DNA from: Aureispira anguillae
Lineage (GTDB): Bacteria; Bacteroidota; Bacteroidia; Chitinophagales; Saprospiraceae
Direction: 5' to 3'
Assembly: GCF_026000115.1 (NCBI RefSeq)
Contig: NZ_AP026867.1
Coordinates: 7,293,001-7,357,000 of the forward strand
DNA length: 64,000 nucleotides
The position numbers and the translations under genes are program-made. Below are positions 54,801 to 61,334 of this stretch, in pieces. The stretch's first letter is position 1. Each line of letters opens with the position of its first letter. The notes under the pieces are model-generated. The model worked only from the letters and a program-made list of their open reading frames with translations. It searched no databases and was not told the origin of the DNA.

Positions 54801-56749
54801 ACCCAACTTGGACAGTCAATAGTTCTACGACTACAGGGGCTTATATTGGAGATTTAACCTTTACTTTTCCTACGGGGACTTTTTCAAGTACGAACCCGCT
54901 TCAATATCGTTTGTATCATCGAGCCATGCATGCCAGTGACGATTGGAAGGAAATAGCAAATGCTGTGCTGGTGACAGGGAATACGATTACATTTCCCAAT
55001 ATTGAAGTTTGGGGACAGTTTATGGTTGTTCAGCAAAGCATAGATGGCATTAGTCCTGTACGAGGAAATATGTATACATTTGATGGAATTGATGATTATA
55101 TTGATGTTACAACTACTGCATCAGGTTTGCCACAAGGCAATAGTGCTAGAACAATAGAAGCATGGATTAAGACAACTGTTCCAACAACAGGTAATTATAA
55201 CAATATCTTGAGTTGGGGGCGTAGAGCGGCTAATTTGAGAAATAGCATTGGAATTCGAAATGGAAGTTTTTCTTTTGTAGGAGAAGGGAATGATTTGGAA
55301 GGTACAATTGTAATTAATGATAACCAATGGCATCATGTTGCTTGTGTTTTTGATGGGGTTACCCTGTCTTTGTATGTGGATGGAGTTTTGGATATTGCTA
55401 CTTCAAAAACCCTAAATACAACCGATCAAAATTTGGTGATTGGCACTATCGCATTGCCCGCTAGTGGAGAATTTTGGTTGGGTAGTTTGGACGAAATACG
55501 AATATGGAATGCTGCTCGAACGCAAACAGAAATTCGAGAGAATATGCACCTTACATTAAATGGAGGGGAAGCCAATTTGCTTACTTATTATCAATTTAAT
55601 AATGACGATCCTGTTGGAACTGTAAATGGGGTGAAGGATGCTTTGGGGAGCAGCAACGGTCGTGCAATAAATATGACTCCTGCTGCTTACGTAGCTTCAG
55701 AGATTGCTGTAGCAGGTGGACTTGCACAAACGCTGACGATTCCTGCAACGGGACCATTTTTAGCGAATTATTCAAAAGTAGGCTTAAGTATTAACTTTGG
55801 TGCTACAGCAGCTAATGGTGATGTGGTTGTTACTCGCTTAGAAACAGAACAGCCTCATGGTGGATCTTCTATAACAGGACAGGTAGACAATGAATATTTT
55901 GTGGTTCGAAATTATGGGGGGAACACAACCTTTACAGTCCTAAATAGCTTATCGTTATTAGACATAGGTTATATTAGTCCTGCCGAGGCAGCACAACCAG
56001 AGAGTGCTTCACCTTTAAAATTGTATAAACGTCCCTCCAACGCTTATGGTGCAACTTGGGGAACGGCTCTTGCCAATGCTAATTCTGCCAATAGTGGTCA
56101 TAATGGAACGCTTGTATTTGACAATTCTGCTGCTATTACAAGCTTTAGCCAACTTGTTTTTGTTAATTCAAATGTAGACTTGCCAGTTGAACTCATTCAA
56201 TTTGAAGCAGAACGAAAAAATGCAGATGAAGTTATTTTGAATTGGAAAACAGCTTCCGAAACCAATAATCAAGGGTTTCAGGTTGAACGAATGTTAGCCC
56301 ATGAAACTACTTTTAAAGAAATCGGTTGGGTAAATGGTCAAGGAAACTCTATTCAGACCAATTTCTATCAATTTTTAGATGAAAATAGTACGCTAGAAAC
56401 CAGCTATTATCGACTCAAACAACTAGATTTTGATGGAACATTTAATTATTCTCAAATAAGAGCGGTTAATGGACAATCTAATGGGAAATACATCGATTGG
56501 AAACTATATCCTAATCCCGTAATCAATACGTTGAATGTATCCTTTAAGCAGTTGCCTCAACCAACCAACTCAATTGTTATACAGGTATTATCAACAGATG
56601 GGAAGTGTTTGTATCAAAGTCAAGAAGAAGTACAGTCCAATCAAACACTAAAGATTGATGCTGTCAAAAAATTACCTGCTGGAACTTATATGTTTTCAAT
56701 AACGATGGGAGATGATGAATTGCTATTGCAAAAGTTTATTAAGCAATAG
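51866..56749 (+). CDS. T9SS-secreted multidomain surface protein (SBBP repeats, LTD, two LamG/ConA-like domains)
   Basis: Signal peptide MNKLFHTTLILLSWIGLFSHYSNAQ. Residues about 27-500 are SBBP-type beta-propeller repeats (IYVVGRFRETADFN, DAFIAKYDLNGNYIWAFNLG, recurring about every 50-60 residues). A lamin-tail domain covers about 503-610 (IIEWLANPTGIESEEEWVEI). Two concanavalin/LamG domains start at VDGVDDYIDLG (about 695) and FDGIDDYIDV (about 1072), each ending in DEVRLWN/DEIRIWN...RENMHLTL. The C-terminal 80 residues (WKLYPNPVINTLNV ... LLQKFIKQ) are a type A T9SS sorting domain. It is probably a carbohydrate- or matrix-binding surface protein; no catalytic residues are recognised. Confidence 0.92.
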   Translation: MNKLFHTTLILLSWIGLFSHYSNAQTIDWAGSIAASNHNIEPYAIAQDANQDIYVVGRFRETADFNMGAGTANLTSTGNYDAFIAKYDLNGNYIWAFNLGTTGTGKDTRAYDITVDALGNVIVVGEFKGAGVNFAPLGGVATSLTSSTAGSDPDGFAAKYNSAGQCIWAMQFGAGTLNNEIYGVATDPSNNIYIAGRLDDNDATNATAINVNPLGAAHSMNTNGADIVLIKYNANGLHLWDASIGSSGNLEYAYGVEVSGANLYLTGEFQGTAEFNPLGTSIQRTSLGSYDGFVAQYDAATGVCNWANRFGGTGSDEARKATVDAAGAVYLTGLFYNTVDFDPSGGTYNISSSGSSDIFVAKYTSSGTHAWAFPIGGASLDYGYDIDIDGTNLYVTGKFRGTADFDPSANTANLTSAGSATMDEAFIGKYTNNGVYVNAFSIEGAGHDRGYGIVVNNGSIHLTGYFEGMNVDFDPIGTATLNSASGTTYNDGFIAIYSDVVPTPEVAIIEWLANPTGIESEEEWVEIYNYGSAPINLKDWKLKDEDTDNATISAVDLFLSAGESLILARNKAKFEEHWLKGCANDKVVQVSMDLENDADELILEDNNGTIIWSIAYDDDETEGRATYYTELTYANTNYGSKAIPGVNRTGNDVTGSLGYQRNNTTVDVNAFANDIGDIGSPIYNNLMDYNRGNTVIVDGVDDYIDLGAQIALENQSEFTFEAWVKPLTIDANTERIFSKRLNNTNRIEISLGSGGTEATNQYLKISICNGTSESANASNLSVPVGEWTHIAVVFNGAATAGNRLKFYANGIAQTLSSDPVATTTPSGTGNAHLGKRSDNANKPSNVELDEVRLWNSARSEQLVRENMHLTLTGCETGLVAYYQLNETTGTVANDVLANNNATLMNGASRNSSPINVGNSAASISQTITGIATTGVHNFATAHLEINFTSKTGTEDITVTYEGFSPNTNRGTNGVAVYDNPTWTVNSSTTTGAYIGDLTFTFPTGTFSSTNPLQYRLYHRAMHASDDWKEIANAVLVTGNTITFPNIEVWGQFMVVQQSIDGISPVRGNMYTFDGIDDYIDVTTTASGLPQGNSARTIEAWIKTTVPTTGNYNNILSWGRRAANLRNSIGIRNGSFSFVGEGNDLEGTIVINDNQWHHVACVFDGVTLSLYVDGVLDIATSKTLNTTDQNLVIGTIALPASGEFWLGSLDEIRIWNAARTQTEIRENMHLTLNGGEANLLTYYQFNNDDPVGTVNGVKDALGSSNGRAINMTPAAYVASEIAVAGGLAQTLTIPATGPFLANYSKVGLSINFGATAANGDVVVTRLETEQPHGGSSITGQVDNEYFVVRNYGGNTTFTVLNSLSLLDIGYISPAEAAQPESASPLKLYKRPSNAYGATWGTALANANSANSGHNGTLVFDNSAAITSFSQLVFVNSNVDLPVELIQFEAERKNADEVILNWKTASETNNQGFQVERMLAHETTFKEIGWVNGQGNSIQTNFYQFLDENSTLETSYYRLKQLDFDGTFNYSQIRAVNGQSNGKYIDWKLYPNPVINTLNVSFKQLPQPTNSIVIQVLSTDGKCLYQSQEEVQSNQTLKIDAVKKLPAGTYMFSITMGDDELLLQKFIKQ

Positions 56750-56762
56750 AGGATAGCACAAC

Positions 56763-56809
56763 GTACCAATTTGTTCAATCATTATGCTTTGGATTGGACA
56801 AATTGGTAC
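56763..56809. terminator. bidirectional terminator between convergent genes
   Basis: An 18-bp stem (56763-56780 with 56792-56809; GTACCAATTTGT pairs with ACAAATTGGTAC, then one G-U pair) separates the surface protein gene from the minus-strand TetR gene. Confidence 0.85.
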
Positions 56810-56817
56810 TTCCCATT

Positions 56818-57459
56818 TTAAATCAATTGATTCAAGGTATGAAACTCTAGTTTTCCTTTAGAGGTTAGATAGGGATATATATTTTGGAAAACAACCTTAC
56901 TGTATTCTCTTACCAATTCTATGCTGAGTGCCTGTGTTACGATAATAGAAGAAAGCCAAAAATTACCTAAAATATTGGAGCGCAAGAGTAGGTTATTGTA
57001 TTCTCCTTCAAATTCTTCTGAACGCATCAAACCTTCTTTTATCCATAGCTGGAACATGCCCTTAAATTGCTGCTCTCGCAACTGACTCAATTGTTGATAA
57101 TGCTTATGTATCACTTCATTTTCTCGCATAATTTGTACAAAATCTAGCATAAAAAAACGATACGCATAAAATTGTTCCATCATTTCTTTTGATGTCAAAA
57201 AAGCAGTTTTTAGGCTTGGAGGAGCAGTTGCCATTTTTGCTACCACTTCATCCATTAGAGCCACCAATTGATAGTATAAAGCTTCTAAAATCGCTTCTCT
57301 TTTTTTAAAATGATAACAAAGGTTTCCTTGGCTGATTCCCATTTCTTTGGCAATTGATCTTAGAGTAACTTGAGACAAGCCCAATTCATTAAAAAGCCTT
57401 AAAGCAGTACTTAAGATGCGAGATTTGGTTTTTTTGCTAGGATTAACGGATGATTTCAT
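56818..57459 (-). CDS. TetR/AcrR-family transcriptional regulator
   Basis: N-terminal helix-turn-helix at about residues 13-60 (SRILSTALRLFNELGLSQ, TLRSIAKEMGISQGNLCYHF, KKREAIL), followed by an all-helical ligand and dimerisation domain of about 150 residues. The length of 213 is normal. It is divergent from the DUF3995 gene, with 76 bp between start codons. That space holds two 21-bp direct repeats, one of which overlaps the -7 box of the divergent promoter. It therefore probably represses the DUF3995-monooxygenase pair and itself. Ligand unknown. Confidence 0.93.
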   Translation of the reverse strand: MKSSVNPSKKTKSRILSTALRLFNELGLSQVTLRSIAKEMGISQGNLCYHFKKREAILEALYYQLVALMDEVVAKMATAPPSLKTAFLTSKEMMEQFYAYRFFMLDFVQIMRENEVIHKHYQQLSQLREQQFKGMFQLWIKEGLMRSEEFEGEYNNLLLRSNILGNFWLSSIIVTQALSIELVREYSKVVFQNIYPYLTSKGKLEFHTLNQLI

Positions 57460-57465
57460 AAATTA

Positions 57466-57514
57466 TTTTTAGTAGACTTGACCTAATTGTTATTTTTTAG
57501 TATATTTGACCTAA
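57466..57514 (+). promoter_or_regulatory. direct-repeat operator candidate overlapping the divergent promoter
   Basis: TTTTTAGTAGACTTGACCTAA (57466-57486) is repeated with three changes at 57494-57514. The start-to-start spacing is 28 bp, and the left unit is 7 bp from the tetR start codon. It is a likely binding site of the TetR protein. Confidence 0.55.
57478..57508 (+). promoter_or_regulatory. Bacteroidota-type promoter for the DUF3995 gene
   Basis: A -7 box TATATTTG (57501-57508, consensus TAnnTTTG) has a -33 TTG at 57478-57480, 20 bp apart. The start codon is 28 bp downstream of the -7 box. Confidence 0.6.
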
Positions 57515-57535
57515 AGTTAAAAAAATAATAGAATT

Positions 57536-57955
57536 ATGATTGTATTTAGTGTACTGAACCTTATCATTTTTATGCTAATTGCATTACTTCATATTTATTG
57601 GGCATTGGGAGGCACTTGGGGAATTATGCAAGCGATTCCTCAACAAAACCCAGGAGAACCTGCTTTTAAGCCAGGTCCTATAGCAACTTTATTGGTAGCG
57701 ATAGGTTTGCTAGGTTTTGCCTTTGTTCATGTCCTTGCCTTAGGAATAGGACCTTTGATCGCTCCAAAACTTGTAAAAATAGCATTGGCAATTATTGCAG
57801 GAATTTTCTTGTTGAGAGCGATAGGGGATTATAAATATGTTGGATTATTCAAAAAGGTAAAGACAGGTAGTTTTGCAAAGAACGACAGCAAATATTATAC
57901 ACCACTTTGTCTACTGATTGTTCTAAATGCACTCATAACCTATAGCATGGTTTGA
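57536..57955 (+). CDS. DUF3995-type small membrane protein
   Basis: 139 residues with four predicted membrane helices. The N-terminal helix has HIYWALGGTWG, followed by IPQQNPGEPAFKPGP and then ALGIGPLIAPK, which is the DUF3995 pattern. A cytosolic loop (RAIGDYKYVGLFKKVKTGSFAKNDS) precedes the last helix. Function of the family is unknown. It is the first gene after the TetR-controlled promoter and lies 60 bp before the FAD monooxygenase, so a joint stress or detoxification response is plausible. Confidence 0.88.
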   Translation: MIVFSVLNLIIFMLIALLHIYWALGGTWGIMQAIPQQNPGEPAFKPGPIATLLVAIGLLGFAFVHVLALGIGPLIAPKLVKIALAIIAGIFLLRAIGDYKYVGLFKKVKTGSFAKNDSKYYTPLCLLIVLNALITYSMV

Positions 57956-58015
57956 ACCGTTCATGTAGTTATTGTGAGCTAATCTTAGTTGGCAATGCTA
58001 CTTAAAAAATATACT

Positions 58016-59149
58016 ATGAAAGTAACAATCGTAGGTGCTGGGATTGGTGGTTTAACACTAGCAATTGCCTTGCAACAAAAAGGAATTGAGGTAGAAATTT
58101 TTGAGGCTACACCTCAGTTTAGAAAAGTAGGTGCTGGAATTGTATTGGCGATTAATGCCATGCAAATTTACCAACGTTTGGGCTTGGTTGATCCATTAAA
58201 AAAGGCAGGGAACTGTCTCAAAAGTATGGCAATCACCGATATGAATCTAAAGGAAATGGCTAGTAATAAATTGGAATATTTTGAAGAAAAATACCAATTG
58301 AGTAACGTTGCTATCCATCGTGCAGCACTGCATGAAGTTTTGTTGTCTGAATTGCCAAATACTCCTTTGTATTTGAATAAAAAATTAAAAAAATTAGAAC
58401 AGGTAGGAGAGAAGGTACAGTTAGAATTTGAAGATGGAACTCAACATGAAACGGATTGGGTGCTTGGTGCAGATGGTATTCATTCTAGTGTTCGACAAGC
58501 TATTTTCCCGACCTCAAAGGAACGATTTGCAAAGCAAATTTGCTGGCGAGGGGTTGTGGAGTTTGAACTGAAAAAAGAGGATCGGGCTAAATTGAGAGAG
58601 GCTTGGGGCTATGGAAAGCGATTTGGAATTGTCCCTATTGGCAATAATTTAGTCTATTGGTTTGCTTGTGTTAGTTATGAACAGCATCAAAAGGAATTAG
58701 AAGGGCTTGAATTGGCAACAATTTTTGGTGAATTTAACCCATTGGTGGCTCAAATTATTGCCGCAACGCCTTCAGAAACTATGATTAAAGCTGAGCTCAG
58801 CGATCTAGAGCAATTGGAGAAATGGCATAAAGGGCGTGTCTGCTTGGTTGGAGATGCAGCACATGCTACCACACCAAATATGGGGCAAGGAGCTAATCAA
58901 GCTATAGAAAGTGCTTGGGTACTGAGTGAGTGTCTGGCAAAAGAAAAGGAAAGAAGCAAGGCTTTTGAGCAATACCAAAAAATACGTCAAACGAAGGCCA
59001 ATCAAATTATTAAAACAAGTTGGCAAATTGGAAAAGTTGCCCATATTTCCAATCCTTTTTTGGCTGGATTACGCAATACTTTTATGCGTCTTACACCAGC
59101 ATTTTTGGGCGATTTGCAATTAAAAAAATTATTTAAATTAGATTATTAA
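58016..59149 (+). CDS. FAD-dependent aromatic-type monooxygenase
   Basis: Class A flavoprotein monooxygenase. The dinucleotide motif GAGIGG (7-12) is in MKVTIVGAGIGGLTLAIALQQKG. The DG motif is in WVLGADGIHSSVR, and the GD motif is CLVGDAAHATTPNMGQGANQ (D280). The length of 377 fits the PHBH/salicylate hydroxylase/TetX-like group. The frame opens earlier with a TTG at 57989, but the ATG at 58016 gives the standard N-terminus. It probably hydroxylates an aromatic or polycyclic compound using NAD(P)H and oxygen. A TetX-like antibiotic-modifying role is possible but not supported by anything specific here. Confidence 0.9.
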   Translation: MKVTIVGAGIGGLTLAIALQQKGIEVEIFEATPQFRKVGAGIVLAINAMQIYQRLGLVDPLKKAGNCLKSMAITDMNLKEMASNKLEYFEEKYQLSNVAIHRAALHEVLLSELPNTPLYLNKKLKKLEQVGEKVQLEFEDGTQHETDWVLGADGIHSSVRQAIFPTSKERFAKQICWRGVVEFELKKEDRAKLREAWGYGKRFGIVPIGNNLVYWFACVSYEQHQKELEGLELATIFGEFNPLVAQIIAATPSETMIKAELSDLEQLEKWHKGRVCLVGDAAHATTPNMGQGANQAIESAWVLSECLAKEKERSKAFEQYQKIRQTKANQIIKTSWQIGKVAHISNPFLAGLRNTFMRLTPAFLGDLQLKKLFKLDY

Positions 59150-59154
59150 TTTAT

Positions 59155-59452
59155 AATACTCCGCTGATTAGTTCCCTGTGGTCATGAGCGCTGCGCTTAG
59201 TTATTCCCTACGGTCATGAGATAGTTTTTTAGTTTTTTAGTTCGCTATGCTCATGAGACAGTTAACAAAAAACATAAAAAAGCAGTGCCTTCACTTTTAC
59301 CTACGGTGCTACTGCGTGGTATAGCTTTGGCTATAAGCATGCCCAGTTCACTGCGTTCATGTATTAATCTGATAATCAGTCTTTTAATGCTTTAGTTGAT
59401 GAAATCCTATTTTGCTGATTATCAGATTGATACGATTTTATAGCGGAGTAAT
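59155..59452. repeat. family I intergenic TIR element, copy 5
   Basis: Left end AATACTCCGCTGATTAG, right end AGCGGAGTAAT. It equals copy 2 with extra hairpin-like modules inserted near the left (GGTCATGAG repeats) and in the middle (around GGTATAGCTTTGGCTATAAG). Near the right end AATCTGATAATCAG and CTGATTATCAGATT form a perfect inner inverted repeat. It starts 6 bp after the monooxygenase stop codon. Confidence 0.75.
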
Positions 59453-59462
59453 GAATTTATAC

Positions 59463-59501
59463 AACCCACTGTAATACTGTTTGGGGGTATTGCAGTGGGT
59501 T
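59463..59501. terminator. hairpin between convergent genes
   Basis: AACCCACTGTAATAC (59463-59477) pairs with GTATTGCAGTGGGTT (59487-59501) with one G-U pair. The T-run is short, and it lies 24 bp from the minus-strand gene's stop. Confidence 0.75.
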
Positions 59502-59524
59502 TCTTGAGTCAATCCGTTTTATCC

Positions 59525-61024
59525 CTAAATGGTAGATGTAATAGGGCGATTAATCTTTTGATCAGCCCATTGGATAAAGTCAAATAATTGGAGTGCTCCC
59601 ATTTCAAAGGGATCTTCTTGCAGCAAAAGAAGTTTTTCTTTGAAGGCTTTAAAGATAGAACTAGCTTGCTGAGGGCTCGCTAAAGCGGCTAATTGACGTA
59701 GGGTTTTGAGCAAAGTTGCTTCTACTTTGTACAACCGTTGATTATAGGATAGGTATCGATAAGTAGATTCATTCGCATTGAGTAAATAATATTGATGATC
59801 TAATTCGTAATGGATAATTAATTTGATTAATCGTGCAGCAATCTTTAAATCAGGCATCAATTGTTTGGTACAGCGATTCTGAACCAATTCTAACCAGTCT
59901 AATGCTTGCTGATAGCGTTTTCGCCAGAAATAGCAACAAGCCAAGCCATAAGGGATGATAATTTTAAATTCATTACCAATCTTATTTTCCAAAATTTTGA
60001 ATTGTTCTTCGATTAAAATTAACTCGCTAAGGTGTTGAGGGGCAGGTTTACTATAGGTAATATAGATTAGCATTGTTTGTGCCCAAGATTCAAATATTTG
60101 TATTTCTTCATGAATCGTTTTGCATTTAAAGGCTTTGAGTTTAGCAGCCGTATCTAGCATACTTTCCAAATCGTTGGTCAATCGTTGGTTGACTCCTAAA
60201 TTATTTAAAATAGTAATATAGGTTAGGCTTCTTTGTTCTAAAAAGGCGGGGTTCTCCTCAAATAAGACGACCTGTTGTTGCAGAACTTCACGAGCTTTGT
60301 GAAAATTGCTTTTTTGGGTGTAATAATCAAGCAAACAGTGCAAATGCAGAAATTTTGCCTTGATACTCAGGGGGGGAGCAACTTGTTTTACTTCTTCAAG
60401 AAAATTTTCGGTGATTAAATCGGAATCTTCTGTTCTACTAGAGTATTGTTGCTTATTCCAAAAGGTGAATTTTGTTGCCAAATAGCGATAATGTCTGAGG
60501 TTTAACCATTGTTGGTTAATCCGTTGTTCTTCTTTGAAACCTTGGTTGAGGTATTGAGTAAGATCAGGGGACATTTGGATACGAAGAATTTCTTCCTCTA
60601 AATTTTTTAGCAACAATATGTATAGGAAAAATTCATGTTTTTGTGCTAATTTTTGTGCCTTATATAATGTTTTTAACGCTTGGGAAGATAGCGAGCGTTT
60701 ATGCAATAATTGAATGGTCTCAATTTGTTGGTGCAGCTGAGCCTGAATGGATTTGTTTTGGTTGTATTCTAATAGGTTGCTAACGATTAAGTTGTATAGG
60801 TAGTGTTTGGAGATAGATAGCTGTTTGACGGTTAATTTTTGGGATTTGAATTTTTTGATTAAGCGGTTACTGTCGTAAACAACTTGTTTGTCAATGGCAT
60901 CAAACAGCTTGAAATAAAAGTCGTCTTTTTCTCGTTGTTGTTTTCTAGCATATTTTTTAAAATAGGCCTTTTCTGTACGAGACATGCTGTGAATGAGCTG
61001 ATGTACAATGTCTATATTCGTCAT
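59525..61024 (-). CDS. helical-repeat (TPR-like) protein of unknown function
   Basis: 499 residues, almost entirely alpha-helical with repeated Leu/Ala/Tyr spacing, suggesting a TPR- or HEAT-like solenoid. No signal peptide. The N-terminus MTNIDIVHQLIHSMSRTEKAYFKKYA is basic and could bind another protein or nucleic acid, but there is no known domain or catalytic motif. It is divergent from the twin-AAA ATPase with 310 bp between the starts, so shared regulation is possible. I do not recognise a named family. Confidence 0.75.
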   Translation of the reverse strand: MTNIDIVHQLIHSMSRTEKAYFKKYARKQQREKDDFYFKLFDAIDKQVVYDSNRLIKKFKSQKLTVKQLSISKHYLYNLIVSNLLEYNQNKSIQAQLHQQIETIQLLHKRSLSSQALKTLYKAQKLAQKHEFFLYILLLKNLEEEILRIQMSPDLTQYLNQGFKEEQRINQQWLNLRHYRYLATKFTFWNKQQYSSRTEDSDLITENFLEEVKQVAPPLSIKAKFLHLHCLLDYYTQKSNFHKAREVLQQQVVLFEENPAFLEQRSLTYITILNNLGVNQRLTNDLESMLDTAAKLKAFKCKTIHEEIQIFESWAQTMLIYITYSKPAPQHLSELILIEEQFKILENKIGNEFKIIIPYGLACCYFWRKRYQQALDWLELVQNRCTKQLMPDLKIAARLIKLIIHYELDHQYYLLNANESTYRYLSYNQRLYKVEATLLKTLRQLAALASPQQASSIFKAFKEKLLLLQEDPFEMGALQLFDFIQWADQKINRPITSTI

Positions 61025-61334
61025 TTGGAAAGGGGGTAAAAATGTGATTAAATTATATTTGGGTTATAGATATAATGCGATTTGGGGAAATGGTTACATT
61101 ATTTTTTTGAGGAATAAGGATGTTAAGAAAACTAAAAAGTTAAAAAATGTGTTGTAGATAAACTTGAAAGTAAGCTATTTTTGTTATCTTGTATTAGTTA
61201 AAATGATTGGTTGAGATACACCCAAATAACAATTCATCAATTAACAAAAATATCCCCTTTAAGAACAAATAAATATCAAACAGATAATAAAGATATATTT
61301 AAATTACTTTGTTATCAAAACAAAATAGATAACC
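61025..61334. other. divergent intergenic region upstream of the twin-AAA gene
   Basis: AT-rich with no repeat element. A possible promoter for the + strand gene is GTTG at 61152-61155 with TATTTTTG (TAnnTTTG) at 61177-61184, which would leave a 5' leader of about 140 nt. This is a weak call because such boxes arise easily in AT-rich DNA. Confidence 0.35.

Noticed and set aside
58016-59149. TetX-type tetracycline-inactivating monooxygenase
   Set aside because: Only general class A flavoprotein motifs are visible; nothing specific to TetX can be claimed, and TetR-family control is not evidence for tetracycline.
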